NCBI RefSeq assembly: GCF_011762195.1
Contig: NZ_JAASQK010000005.1
Span: 124,001-188,000, forward strand
Direction of reading: 5' to 3'
Source: Sphingomonas oligoaromativorans
Lineage (GTDB): Bacteria; Pseudomonadota; Alphaproteobacteria; Sphingomonadales; Sphingomonadaceae
Length of the DNA: 64,000 bases
Shown one piece after another: positions 1 through 8,750 of this stretch. Position 1 is the stretch's first letter. Every line of letters starts with the position of its first letter. Position numbers and translations under genes: made by a program. Below the pieces are notes generated by a model. That model did not search any database and had not been told where the DNA came from. It saw only the letters and a list, made by a program, of their open reading frames with translations.

Positions 1-662
1 AGGCGCATCCCATGGCGTTGCCGCTGCTCGCCATCCTCGCCGCGCTGGCGGCGCTGGCGCCGCTGTTCGGCCTCGCGGGGCGGAGCGAGAGCCCGCTCGG
101 CCTGATCCTCGCCGGCATCGCGGTGGCGACGCTGGCCGGTGCCGGGATCAGCCTCGCGCTCAATCTCTCGCCCAACCCCTTCGCCGCCATGGAGATCATG
201 AGCTGGCTGCTCGGTTCTCTGGAGGATCGCACGCCGCAGCATGTCTGGCTGGCGGCGCCCTGCATCGCCGTCGGCCTCGCGCTGCTGCTGTGGGACGGCC
301 GCGCGCTCGACGCGCTGACGCTGGGCGAGGACAGCGCGCGCACGCTCGGCATCGATCTCCGCCGGGTGCGGGTGCGGATGCTGATCGGGCTCGCGGTGGG
401 CGTCGGCGGGGCGGTGGCGGTGTCCGGGGCGATCGGCTTCGTCGGGCTGATCGTGCCGCATCTGGTGCGCCCCTTCACCGATCGCCGGCCGTCGTCGGTG
501 CTGATCCCCTCCACTATCGCAGGCGCAGCGCTGCTCACCGCAGCCGATGTCGCGGTGCGGCTGATCCCGACCAACGCGCCCCTGAAGCTCGGCGTCGTCA
601 CCGCCTTCCTCGGCGTGCCGGTGTTCGTGTTCCACCTGGTACGGGAGCGCCGCCTGTGGTGA
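1..662 (+). CDS. btuC: Corrinoid/iron-siderophore ABC transporter permease (BtuC/FecCD family), 5' truncated
   Basis: The inner-membrane permease of an ABC importer; the next gene is its ATPase and a B12 riboswitch and BtuB receptor follow, so vitamin B12 or another corrinoid is the likely substrate. The reading frame is open to the window edge, so the ATG at 12 is internal and the N-terminal third is missing. What remains has several hydrophobic helices, the FecCD-type segment GFVGLIVPHLVR, and the C-terminal P-x-GVVTAFLGVPVFVF signature of this permease family. Its stop overlaps the GTG start of the ATPase. The family assignment is firm; the substrate is inferred from context, and a siderophore cannot be excluded from this gene alone. 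Confidence 0.88.
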   Translation, partial: AHPMALPLLAILAALAALAPLFGLAGRSESPLGLILAGIAVATLAGAGISLALNLSPNPFAAMEIMSWLLGSLEDRTPQHVWLAAPCIAVGLALLLWDGRALDALTLGEDSARTLGIDLRRVRVRMLIGLAVGVGGAVAVSGAIGFVGLIVPHLVRPFTDRRPSSVLIPSTIAGAALLTAADVAVRLIPTNAPLKLGVVTAFLGVPVFVFHLVRERRLW

Positions 663-1429
663 CGATCCGCATCGAGGCGCTGGACGTCGCGCTCGGCGAT
701 CGCCGGGTGCTGGCCGGCATCGACACCGAAATGACCGGTGGCGGGCTGATCGGCGTGATCGGTCCCAACGGCGCCGGCAAATCGACGCTGGCCCGCGCGA
801 TGCTCGGGTTGCTGAAGCCGCTCTCCGGCCGCGTGCTGCTCGATGGAGCAGAGGTGGGGACGCTCCGCCCCGCCGACCGGGCACGGACCATCGCTTATCT
901 GCCGCAGGGGCAGACCCTGCACTGGCCGCTTTCGGTCGAGCGGCTGGTGGCGTTGGGGCGGATGCCGCATCTCGCGCCCTTCTCGCGCCTCTCCGCCGCC
1001 GACACCGCCGCGATCGAGGCGGCAATGGCCGCAACCGGCACGCTCGACCTGCGCACCCGCGACGCGACCGAGCTTTCCGGCGGCGAGCGCGCTCGCGTGA
1101 TGCTGGCCCGCGCGCTGGCGGTGGAGGCGCAAGCCCTCATCGCCGACGAGCCGCTCGCCTCGCTCGACCCGAGCCATCAGATGGAGATGATGGAGCTGCT
1201 CGCCGAACGCGCTCGGGCGGGGACGCTGGTGGTGGTCGTGCTGCACGATCTCACCATGGCGGCGCGCTTCTGCGACCGGCTGCTACTGCTCTCCCAAGGC
1301 CGGCTGATGGCGGACGGATCGCCCGACACCGTGCTGACCGACGCCGCGCTGGCGGAGGTCTACGGCATCACCGCCTGGCGCGGAACGGCCGGGGGCACGC
1401 CGCTGCTGGTCCCGCTCGGCCGCAGTTGA
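659..1429 (+). CDS. btuD: Corrinoid ABC transporter ATP-binding protein (BtuD-like)
   Basis: Cytoplasmic ATPase that powers the permease encoded just upstream, 256 aa. It has a Walker A motif GPNGAGKST, a Q-loop (YLPQGQ), the ABC signature LSGGERARVMLARALA, a Walker B LIADEPLASLD and a switch histidine in VVVLHDLTMAA. Two consecutive in-frame GTG codons at 656 and 659 are the only sensible starts, both inside the end of the permease gene, so the two are translationally coupled. A longer in-frame opening upstream runs antiparallel to family homology and is only a shadow of the permease. Typical length for FecE/BtuD-type ATPases. Confidence 0.93.
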   Translation: MTIRIEALDVALGDRRVLAGIDTEMTGGGLIGVIGPNGAGKSTLARAMLGLLKPLSGRVLLDGAEVGTLRPADRARTIAYLPQGQTLHWPLSVERLVALGRMPHLAPFSRLSAADTAAIEAAMAATGTLDLRTRDATELSGGERARVMLARALAVEAQALIADEPLASLDPSHQMEMMELLAERARAGTLVVVVLHDLTMAARFCDRLLLLSQGRLMADGSPDTVLTDAALAEVYGITAWRGTAGGTPLLVPLGRS

Positions 1430-1461
1430 CGCCCGCCCTGCCCCGCGCCTATCGCGGCGCT

Positions 1462-1640
1462 GCGACAGGTTCCCCGGAGACGGGGATCAAAAGGGAACGG
1501 GGTTCAAGGCCCCGGCTGCCCCTGCAACTGTAAGCGGCGAGCTATCGCGTCACACGCCATTGGAGCCCCGGCTCCGAGAAGGCGACGCGAACAAGGCAAT
1601 GACCCGCGAGCCAGGAGACCTGCCCGTCGCGGTCGTCCTT
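1462..1640 (+). promoter_or_regulatory. Cobalamin (B12) riboswitch
   Basis: The 318-nt gap before btuB holds a classical adenosylcobalamin aptamer. It has a 5' GCGACAGGTTCCC arm, the conserved CTGCAACTGTAAGCGG core around 1522-1537, and the B12 box GAGCCAGGAGACCTGCC at 1608-1624. The remaining about 110 nt to the btuB ATG would be the expression platform; the btuB ribosome site AAAGGGG lies just before the ATG at 1748. By known behaviour of the class, bound B12 should shut off btuB and the co-transcribed DUF1636, cobT, cobC and cobS genes. The aptamer edges are approximate. Confidence 0.93.
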
Positions 1641-1747
1641 CGTCCGGCCAGGGTGCGCCGAACGAACGGGGTGAAAACCCGCGTGACGACAATGCAGCCC
1701 GTATCGCCGCCGAGGCGAGCCGGGTCCGTTGTCCAAAGGGGTTCACC

Positions 1748-3706
1748 ATGGCCAAAGCCGTTCTTCTCGTTCTCACCACGCTGTCCACAGGCGCGCTCGC
1801 GCAGGTCGCGCCGACGCCGGATGCCGCCGCCGATCCCGGCGCATCGGCGATCACCGTCACCGCCACGCGCACGCCGACGCCGATCGATCAGGTCGCGTCC
1901 TCCGTCACCGTGCTCGACAAGGCGGCGATCGACGCCACGCAGGATATCGGCATCTCCGAGCTGCTGCTGCGCACGCCCGGCATCAGCATCGTGCGCAACG
2001 GCGGCTATGGCACCGACACGACGCTCCACCTGCGCGGTGCGGAGGGCGACCAGACCGTCATCGTGCTCGACGGCGTGAAGCTCACCGACCCTGCCTCGCC
2101 CGACGGGGCCTTCAACCTCGGCAACCTGCTGACGGGCGACGCCCAGCGCGTCGAGATCCTGCGCGGGCCGCAGTCGACGCTCTGGGGCAGCCAGGCGATC
2201 GGCGGCGTGGTCAACATCGTCACCGCCCTCCCCGCCAAGCCGCTGGAAGGCAGCTTCGACATCGAGGGCGGATCGCGCGACACCGTCGACGCTCGTGCCG
2301 GCATCGGCGGCAAGGATGGCCGGGTGACGTGGCGTCTGGCCGGCGAGGCCTTCACCACCGACGGCATCTCCGCGCTCGACACGCGCTTCGGCGGCAAGGA
2401 GCGCGACGGCTACACCAACCGCACCGCGACGGGCCGCGTCGAGATCGCGCTCACCGACGACATCAGCGCCGACCTGCGCGGCTATTACGCACGCGGCCGC
2501 ACCGACCTCGACGGCTTCGATCCCGTCACCTTCGCGCCCGTCGACACCGCCGAATATGAAACGAACCGCCAGCTCCTCGGCTATGTGGGGCTGAACGCGG
2601 ATCTGTTCGGCGGCCGCCTGCGCAACCGGATCGGCTACAGCTACACCGATACGCATCGGAACAACTATGATCCGTCGCAGCCGGCGGGCGCGCAGACCAC
2701 TTTCCACGCGACCGGCAGCACGCAGCGCATCGACTATCAGGGCACGCTCGCCATCGTTGAGGGATGGAACGCGGTGTTCGGCGTCGAGCATGAGCATTCG
2801 CGCTTCCGCTCGATCTCCCCGCAGTTCCAGATCGACCCGGATCAGGGCTCGGCCTCGCTCACCGACGAATATGTGCAGGTGAATGGCGAGCTGGTGCAGG
2901 GCCTGACGCTCACCGGCGGCGTGCGCCACGATCATTATACCAGCTATGGCAGCCGCTTCCTCTTCTCCGGCGGCGCGGCGTGGAAGCTCAGGACCGGCAC
3001 CGTCCTGCGCGCGAGCTATGGCGAGGGCTTCAAGGCGCCGTCGCTCTACCAGCTCTATTCGCAATATGGGAACACGACCCTCAAGCCCGCCAGGTCGACC
3101 GGCTGGGAAGCGGGCGTCGAGCAGCATCTCTGGGCGGATCGCATCGCCGTCGGCGCCAGCTATTTCGAGCGCCGCACCCGCCAGCAGATCATCTTCAACT
3201 CCTGCGATTTCGTCTCGACCGATCCGCTCTGCCTGACGCCGGGCACGGGCACGGGCGCGCCGCGCTTCGGCTATTATCTCAACCTCGCCCGCGCGGTGGC
3301 GCATGGCGTGGAGCTGACGGGCTCGATCAAGCCCACCGACCGCCTCACCCTCGACGGCAATTATAGCTGGACGATGGCGGAGGACCGCTCGTCCGGCGCG
3401 ACGCACGGCAACTGGCTCCCCCGCCGCCCGCGCGAGGAGGCGAACGGATCGATCAGCTATCGCTGGCCGCTGGACATCAGCACGGCGGTGGCGGTGCGCT
3501 GGGCCGGGCACAGCTTCGACGACGCGGCCAACCTCACCCGCCTCGCCGGCTACACGCTGGTGGATTTGCGCGCCGAGGTGCCCGTCGCGGGCCGCTTCAC
3601 GCTGTTCGCCCGCGCCGAGAACCTGCTCGACAAGCATTATGAGACGGCCTTCCAGTTCGGCTCGCTCGGCCGCAGCGTCTATGCCGGCGTGCGGGCGCGG
3701 CTGTGA
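1748..3706 (+). CDS. btuB: TonB-dependent vitamin B12 outer-membrane receptor (BtuB-like)
   Basis: Outer-membrane 22-strand barrel receptor of 652 aa for corrinoid uptake. A signal peptide (about residues 1-19, ending ALAQ) is followed by a TonB-box-like ITVTATRTP segment, a plug domain with the usual LRGAEGDQTVIVLDGVKL and RVEILRGPQSTLWGSQAIGGVVNI blocks in two parts, and a beta-barrel ending SVYAGVRARL. The length fits BtuB (about 600-650). The B12 riboswitch directly upstream and the cob genes downstream set the substrate. The last codons overlap the GTG start of the DUF1636 gene by 4 nt. The C-terminus ends in leucine rather than the usual aromatic residue. Confidence 0.94.
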   Translation: MAKAVLLVLTTLSTGALAQVAPTPDAAADPGASAITVTATRTPTPIDQVASSVTVLDKAAIDATQDIGISELLLRTPGISIVRNGGYGTDTTLHLRGAEGDQTVIVLDGVKLTDPASPDGAFNLGNLLTGDAQRVEILRGPQSTLWGSQAIGGVVNIVTALPAKPLEGSFDIEGGSRDTVDARAGIGGKDGRVTWRLAGEAFTTDGISALDTRFGGKERDGYTNRTATGRVEIALTDDISADLRGYYARGRTDLDGFDPVTFAPVDTAEYETNRQLLGYVGLNADLFGGRLRNRIGYSYTDTHRNNYDPSQPAGAQTTFHATGSTQRIDYQGTLAIVEGWNAVFGVEHEHSRFRSISPQFQIDPDQGSASLTDEYVQVNGELVQGLTLTGGVRHDHYTSYGSRFLFSGGAAWKLRTGTVLRASYGEGFKAPSLYQLYSQYGNTTLKPARSTGWEAGVEQHLWADRIAVGASYFERRTRQQIIFNSCDFVSTDPLCLTPGTGTGAPRFGYYLNLARAVAHGVELTGSIKPTDRLTLDGNYSWTMAEDRSSGATHGNWLPRRPREEANGSISYRWPLDISTAVAVRWAGHSFDDAANLTRLAGYTLVDLRAEVPVAGRFTLFARAENLLDKHYETAFQFGSLGRSVYAGVRARL

Positions 3707-4116
3707 CGCTGCTCCGCCCGGCGCCGGCCGGCCCCAGTGTCGTCGCCTGCTCCACCTGCCGCCACTCGGCCGAGGCGCAGACCGACGAGACAGGCCGGCG
3801 CGGCGGCGCGCGGCTCGCCGAGGCGCTGCGCGAGGTGCGGGCCGCCGACCCGCGCTATGCCTCGATCGCCATCGAGGAGATGGCCTGCCTCTTCGCCTGC
3901 GCCCAGCATTGCACCGTGCATCTGCGCGCGCCGGGCAAAATGGGCTATGTGCTGGGCCGCTTCCGTCCCGACGTGGAGGCCGCACGGTCGATCCTCGACT
4001 ATGCGCTGGCCCATGCCGAGAGCGAGGAAGGCAGCGTGCCCTATCGTCAATGGCCCGAAGGCGTGAAAGGCCATTTCATCGTCCGCGTTCCACCGGAAGG
4101 GTTTGTCGTCCAGTGA
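3703..4116 (+). CDS. DUF1636 family cysteine-rich protein in the cobalamin operon
   Basis: Small 137-aa protein of the DUF1636 family, known mainly from cobalamin gene clusters and thought to bind metal; its function is not established. Five cysteines stand out: C16 and C19 as CSTC near the N-terminus and C62, C66 and C70 in ACLFACAQHC, which resembles a thioredoxin-like ferredoxin or metal site. It starts with GTG inside the btuB stop (GTGA overlap) and ends with another GTGA overlap into cobT, so it is fixed in the riboswitch-controlled operon. A role in cobalt handling or in corrinoid reduction is only an inference from place and cysteines. Confidence 0.85.
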   Translation: MTLLRPAPAGPSVVACSTCRHSAEAQTDETGRRGGARLAEALREVRAADPRYASIAIEEMACLFACAQHCTVHLRAPGKMGYVLGRFRPDVEAARSILDYALAHAESEEGSVPYRQWPEGVKGHFIVRVPPEGFVVQ

Positions 4117-5129
4117 ACGGCTTCGCGTCCATCCCCGCCTTCGAGCAGGCGCTCGCCGATCTGCCCGAACATGACTCCGCCGCGCTGGCCGAAGCCCGCG
4201 CGCGGCAGGCGGAGCTGACCAAGCCGCCGGGCTCGCTCGGCAGGCTGGAGGACATCGCCTGCTTCCTCGCGGGCTGGCAGGGCCATGCGCGGCCGCAGAT
4301 CGATCGCGGCCGGGTGCTGGTTTTCGCGGGCAATCACGGCATCGCCTCGCTCGGCGTCAGCGCCTATCCGGCGGACGTGACCCGCCAGATGGTCGCCAAT
4401 TTCGAGGCCGGCGGCGCCGCCATCAACGCGCTCGCCCGCGCGGCGGGGCTGGAGCTGCGCGTCGTCCCGCTCGACCTCGACCGCCCGACCGCCGACTTCA
4501 CCGAGCAGCCGGCGATGACCGCGCAGGAATGCCTCGAGGCGCTCTCGGCCGGCGCGGCCGCCGTCGAGGACGGGCTGGACCTGATCGTCGTCGGCGAGAT
4601 GGGCATCGGCAACAGCACCGCCGCCGCCGCTCTCGCCGCGTGCAGCTTCGGCGGCGAGGCGGACGCGTGGGTCGGCCCCGGCACGGGCGTCGATCGCCAC
4701 GGCCTCGCCCGCAAGGCAGCGGTGGTGACCGCCGGCATCGCCACCCATCGGGAAGCCGCGACCAGCGCCTTCGAGATTCTCCGCCGGCTTGGCGGGCGCG
4801 AGATCGCGGCCATCGCCGGCGCGGTGGTCGCGGCGCGGCAGAGGCGCATCCCCGTGGTGCTGGACGGGTTCATCAGTTGCTCGGCCGTCGCCCCGCTCGC
4901 ACGGCATCACCCGGCGATCACGGTGCATTGCATCGCCGGACACCAGTCGGCCGAGCCCGGCCATGCGAAGCTTCTCGACAAGCTCGGGCTGGAGCCGCTG
5001 CTCAAGCTCGACATGCGGCTGGGCGAAGGCAGCGGTGCCGCGGTGGCGGTGGCCCTGATCCGCGCCGCGCTCGCCGCGCACAACGGCATGGCGACCTTCG
5101 CCGAGGCCGGCGTCTCGAACGGCGCATGA
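4113..5129 (+). CDS. cobT: Nicotinate-nucleotide--dimethylbenzimidazole phosphoribosyltransferase
   Basis: CobT makes alpha-ribazole 5'-phosphate from nicotinate mononucleotide and the lower-ligand base, the first step of nucleotide-loop assembly in B12. The 338-aa protein shows the family blocks in order: KPPGSLGRLE, GNHGIASLGVSAYP, GEMGIGNSTAAAAL, GPGTGVD, LDGFISCSA, GHQSAEPGH and LDMRLGEGSGAA. The catalytic glutamate of the family lies in the last block. The GTG start at 4113 overlaps the preceding stop and matches the family's N-terminus. The stop overlaps the cobC start by 4 nt. Confidence 0.95.
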   Translation: MNGFASIPAFEQALADLPEHDSAALAEARARQAELTKPPGSLGRLEDIACFLAGWQGHARPQIDRGRVLVFAGNHGIASLGVSAYPADVTRQMVANFEAGGAAINALARAAGLELRVVPLDLDRPTADFTEQPAMTAQECLEALSAGAAAVEDGLDLIVVGEMGIGNSTAAAALAACSFGGEADAWVGPGTGVDRHGLARKAAVVTAGIATHREAATSAFEILRRLGGREIAAIAGAVVAARQRRIPVVLDGFISCSAVAPLARHHPAITVHCIAGHQSAEPGHAKLLDKLGLEPLLKLDMRLGEGSGAAVAVALIRAALAAHNGMATFAEAGVSNGA

Positions 5130-5695
5130 CGCCGCGCCTGCTCCACCTGATGCGCCATGGCGCGCCGGAGGGTGCCGGGCGCCTGCTCGGCCGCACCGAC
5201 GCCGCCGCGACGGCGGAGGGGATCACCTCCTGCGCCGATCAGGTGGAAGGGCTGGAGGTGAACGCGATCGTCTCCTCCGATCTGCTCCGCGCCCGCGCCT
5301 CGGCCGAGGCGGCGGCGAGCGCGCTGGGTCGGCCGGCGACGATCGATCCGCGCTGGCGGGAGCTGGACTTCGGGGCGTGGGACGGGCTTCCGGCCACCGC
5401 CGTCGATGCCGACGCGCTCGGTCGCTTCTGGCGCGATCCCGACGCCAATCCGCCGCCCGGCGGCGAACGCTGGTCCACCCTCGTCGCGCGGGTGAGCGAG
5501 GCGCTGGCCGCGCTCCCGGACGGGCCGGTGCTGATCGTCACCCACGCCGGCGCGATGCGGGCGGCGATGGCGGTGCTGTGCGGGATGGACCAGCGCGCGC
5601 TCTGGGCGATCGACCTGCCCTATGCGGCACTGCTGACGCTCCGGGTCTGGCCGGGCGATCCGCCCTCCGCGCAGATCGTGGCGCTGCGCCCGTGA
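5126..5695 (+). CDS. cobC: Histidine phosphatase, probable alpha-ribazole phosphatase
   Basis: A 189-aa phosphoglycerate-mutase-like phosphatase with the LMRHG catalytic motif at the N-terminus, a second arginine/glutamate region (WRELDFGAWDG) and the late histidine in IVTHAGAMRA. In the B12 pathway CobC removes the 5'-phosphate from alpha-ribazole phosphate or from the finished cobalamin phosphate. Its position between cobT and cobS, joined by ATGA and GTGA overlaps, supports that job, although the family also contains sugar-phosphate phosphatases and sequence alone does not prove the substrate. Confidence 0.87.
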   Translation: MTPRLLHLMRHGAPEGAGRLLGRTDAAATAEGITSCADQVEGLEVNAIVSSDLLRARASAEAAASALGRPATIDPRWRELDFGAWDGLPATAVDADALGRFWRDPDANPPPGGERWSTLVARVSEALAALPDGPVLIVTHAGAMRAAMAVLCGMDQRALWAIDLPYAALLTLRVWPGDPPSAQIVALRP

Positions 5696-6390
5696 AGCGG
5701 CTGATCGTCGCGGTCCAGTTCCTCACCCGCCTGCCGACGCCGCGCATGGCGAGCGATGCGGCGGACTTCGCCGCCTCGATCCGCTGGTTCCCGGCGGTCG
5801 GTCTGCTGGTGGGCGCGATCGTGGCGGGTTCGGGCTGGCTCGGCGCACGGATCGATCCATGGGTGGGGGCGATGGCAGCGCTGGCGGCGTGGGTGATGGT
5901 GACGGGCGCGCTCCATCTCGACGGCCTCTCCGACCTCGCCGACGGATGCGGCGCCGCGCATGGCGATCGCGACCGGCTGCTCGCGGTGATGGCCGATCCG
6001 CATGTCGGCAGCTTCGGCGTGGTGGCGATCGGGCTTCAGCTCCTCGCCAAGCTGGTGCTGCTCCATGCGTCGGGCGGCCATTGGCCGGCGCTGATCCTCA
6101 TCCCCTTCGCCGCGCGGATCGGGCCACTCTTCTGGGCACGCTGGCTGCCTCCTCTCCACGCCGGCCTCGGCTCGAGGTTCGCCGGAGCGGTCGGGGCGCC
6201 GCATCTGATCGTCTGGACCGCCCTGCTGCTCGCCGCCGCATGGGCCGTGCCGGGCCTGCTCGCGACGGCCGTGCTGGTCCCGCTCTGGGCGCTGTGGCTG
6301 CGGCGGAAGATCGGCGGCATCTCAGGTGACGGGCATGGCGCCGGAATCGAACTCGTCGAGACCGGGCTGCTGCTCGCCTGCCTCCTCTGA
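5692..6390 (+). CDS. cobS: Adenosylcobinamide-GDP ribazoletransferase (cobalamin synthase)
   Basis: Polytopic inner-membrane enzyme (232 aa) that joins adenosylcobinamide-GDP and alpha-ribazole to give adenosylcobalamin. It opens with FLTRLPTP, carries the aspartate-rich [16 protein letters not shown] motif and the later [16 protein letters not shown] motif, both expected to bind the magnesium-diphosphate. Starts with GTG inside the cobC stop. The last 69 nt, which encode most of the second conserved motif, overlap the 3' end of the converging cobQ gene, so both strands are coding there. Confidence 0.94.
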   Translation: MKRLIVAVQFLTRLPTPRMASDAADFAASIRWFPAVGLLVGAIVAGSGWLGARIDPWVGAMAALAAWVMVTGALHLDGLSDLADGCGAAHGDRDRLLAVMADPHVGSFGVVAIGLQLLAKLVLLHASGGHWPALILIPFAARIGPLFWARWLPPLHAGLGSRFAGAVGAPHLIVWTALLLAAAWAVPGLLATAVLVPLWALWLRRKIGGISGDGHGAGIELVETGLLLACLL

Positions 6391-7824
6391 GAGGCTGAGC
6401 ATCGCATCGATGTCGCAATGCGCTTCCAGCGTCGCGGCGATCACGTCGAGCGCGGCGTCCACCGAGGCGCGATAGTCCGCTCCGCTCCCCTCTCCGCCGA
6501 TCCGCCGAAGCCACGCCGCGCGCTGTGCCGGATCGGCCAGCAGGCCATGGACATAGCTCCCCGCCACCAGCCCATCCGAGCTGACGGCGCCATCCGAACG
6601 CCCGTCGTCGAAGCGCGCCAGCGGCCGGGCCGCGCCCGTCGTCTCGCCCATATGCATCTCATAGCCGGTGAAGCGCGCGCCCAGCGCCTCGCCCGCCACC
6701 CGCCGGAGCGCCTTGTCGCCGGCCAGCACCGTCTCGACATCGAGCAGCCCGAGCCCCTCGACGTCCCCCATCGGCCCCTCGATCCCGAGCGGATCGGCGA
6801 TCCGGCGGCCGAGCATCTGATACCCCCCACACAGCCCGAGCACCGCCCCGCCACGCCGATGATGCGCAAGGATATCGATATCCCAGCCCTCCGCGCGGAG
6901 CGCGGCCAGATCGGCGATGGTCGCCTTGGAGCCCGCCAATACGACCAGCGCGGCCTCGGCCGGGATGGGCCGTCCCGGCGGCACCATCACCAGCTCGACA
7001 TCCGGCTCCAGCCGCAGCGGGTCGAGATCGTCGAAATTGGAGATGCGCGGCAGGATCGGGCAGGCGACCACGAGCTTGCCGGCCTTCCGCCGGGTGCCCC
7101 GCTCCAGCACCACCGCATCCTCGCTCGGCAGGCGGACGGCCTCGCTCAGCCACGGCACCACGCCGAAGCCCCGCCAGCCGGACAATTGCTCGATATCGCG
7201 ATAGCCATCCTCGAACAGCGCCGGATCGCCACGGAACTTGTTGATGAGGAAGCCCCGGATCATCGCCGCGTCGGCCGGATCGATCACCGCGCGCGTCCCC
7301 GCGATCGCCGCGATCACGCCGCCCCGATCGATATCGCCGACCAGCAGCACCGGCACGCCCGCCGCCCGCGCGAAGCCCATGTTGGCGATGTCGCCGCCGC
7401 GGAGGTTGACCTCCGCGGGCGAGCCGGCGCCCTCCACCACCACCACATCGCATTGCGTCCGCAGTCTGCGATAGCTCTCCAGCACATCGCCCAGCAGCGC
7501 CCCCCGCGCCGCGCGGAAATTGCCGGAGCCGAGCGTGCCCCTCACCGTGCCATGGACGATGAGCTGCGATGTCCGATCGGCCTGCGGTTTCAGCAGCACC
7601 GGATTCATGTCCGTGGTCGGCTCGACCCGGCAGGCGATGGCCTGCGTCGCCTGCGCGCGGCCGATCTCGCCGCCATCGGCGGCGACGGCGGCGTTGTTCG
7701 ACATGTTCTGCGGCTTGAACGGGCGGACGCGGAGCCCCCGGTTGGCGAACGCCCGGCACAGCCCCGCCACCAGCACGGACTTGCCGACATCCGATCCGGT
7801 GCCCTGCACCATCAGAGCGCCCAT
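6322..7824 (-). CDS. cobQ: Cobyric acid synthase (glutamine-hydrolysing)
   Basis: CobQ amidates four side chains of adenosylcobyrinate a,c-diamide to give adenosylcobyrate. The 500-aa protein has an N-terminal dethiobiotin-synthetase-like ATPase domain ([17 protein letters not shown], then PQNMSNNA) and a C-terminal class I glutaminase domain with the nucleophile cysteine in [12 protein letters not shown]. The ATG at 7824 places the P-loop at residue 7, as in relatives; a longer in-frame opening upstream lies within cbiB and is rejected. It overlaps cbiB by 13 nt upstream and cobS by 69 nt at its 3' end on the other strand. Confidence 0.95.
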   Translation of the reverse strand: MGALMVQGTGSDVGKSVLVAGLCRAFANRGLRVRPFKPQNMSNNAAVAADGGEIGRAQATQAIACRVEPTTDMNPVLLKPQADRTSQLIVHGTVRGTLGSGNFRAARGALLGDVLESYRRLRTQCDVVVVEGAGSPAEVNLRGGDIANMGFARAAGVPVLLVGDIDRGGVIAAIAGTRAVIDPADAAMIRGFLINKFRGDPALFEDGYRDIEQLSGWRGFGVVPWLSEAVRLPSEDAVVLERGTRRKAGKLVVACPILPRISNFDDLDPLRLEPDVELVMVPPGRPIPAEAALVVLAGSKATIADLAALRAEGWDIDILAHHRRGGAVLGLCGGYQMLGRRIADPLGIEGPMGDVEGLGLLDVETVLAGDKALRRVAGEALGARFTGYEMHMGETTGAARPLARFDDGRSDGAVSSDGLVAGSYVHGLLADPAQRAAWLRRIGGEGSGADYRASVDAALDVIAATLEAHCDIDAMLSLSEEAGEQQPGLDEFDSGAMPVT

Positions 7825-8750
7825 GCCACGCCTCCCGCGATCAGCCACAACAACAGGCAGGCGCGGCGATAGAAACCGAGCGCCTGGACGATATCGGCCG
7901 CCGTCGCCTCGCTCCGCCCATCGCCGATCCACGGCTTGACGTGCGTCACGCCGTCATAGGCGACCGGCCCCGCCAGCCGGATGCCGAGCGCGCCCGCCAT
8001 CGCCGCCTCGGGCCAGCCTGCATTGGGCGAGGCATGGCGGCGGCAGTCCCTCCACATCGTCATGAAGCCCCGCGCCGCACCGAGGCAGATCAGCAGCCCC
8101 GCAAGCCGCGCCGGCACCCAATTGGCGGCATCGTCCGCCCGCGCCGCCGCCCAGCCGAAGGCGCGCCAGCGTGGTTCGCGATGACCGATCAGGCTGTCGG
8201 CGGTGTTGAGCGCCTTATAGGCCCAGATCCCCGGCAAGCCCCCGATCAGCAGCCAGAAGAGCGGCGCCGCCACGCCGTCGCAAAAGCTTTCGGCGAGGCT
8301 CTCGATCGCGGCGCGGGCGATGCCGGCCGGGCCAAGGCTCGCCGTGTCGCGCCCGACGATCCGCGAGACGGCGACGCGAGCGCCCGTCACATCGCCCTTC
8401 TCCAGCGCGCGGGCGACGGGGGCGACATGATCGCTGAGGCTTCGCTGGGCGAGCCCCGGCACCGCGAGCAGCGCCAGCACCGGCCAAGCCCAGACGCCGC
8501 ACAAGGCCCTGACCTCGCGCTCAACCAGCCACGCCCCCCCGCCGACCAGCCCGAGCAACAGCAGGACCAGCACGATCCCGGCGACGCGCCGTATCGCATC
8601 CGGCCAGCCGGGCCTGTTCCCGTGCCGCTCGGCGGTGTCGATCAGCCGCGCGAAGAAGCCGACCGGATGGCCGATCCGCCGGTAGAGCGCGTCGGGCCAG
8701 CCGACCACCGCCTCGATCGCCAGCGCCGCGATGGCGAGAGGCTCAGCCAT
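7812..8750 (-). CDS. cbiB: Adenosylcobinamide-phosphate synthase (CbiB/CobD)
   Basis: Membrane enzyme of 312 aa that attaches aminopropanol phosphate to adenosylcobyrate. It matches the CbiB family from its start ([22 protein letters not shown]) through the [16 protein letters not shown] and [13 protein letters not shown] blocks, with four to five hydrophobic helices. The ATG at 8750 overlaps the cobD stop by 8 nt; its own stop lies inside cobQ. The product is one of the two inputs for the kinase/guanylyltransferase CobU encoded divergently. Naming differs between organisms: this is CobD in the Pseudomonas denitrificans scheme. Confidence 0.93.
   Translation of the reverse strand: MAEPLAIAALAIEAVVGWPDALYRRIGHPVGFFARLIDTAERHGNRPGWPDAIRRVAGIVLVLLLLGLVGGGAWLVEREVRALCGVWAWPVLALLAVPGLAQRSLSDHVAPVARALEKGDVTGARVAVSRIVGRDTASLGPAGIARAAIESLAESFCDGVAAPLFWLLIGGLPGIWAYKALNTADSLIGHREPRWRAFGWAAARADDAANWVPARLAGLLICLGAARGFMTMWRDCRRHASPNAGWPEAAMAGALGIRLAGPVAYDGVTHVKPWIGDGRSEATAADIVQALGFYRRACLLLWLIAGGVAWAL

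Noticed and set aside
1550-3985. Long minus-strand opening of 811 codons over btuB.
   Set aside because: Its composition is arginine- and alanine-rich with no motif; it mirrors the BtuB frame and has no ribosome site.
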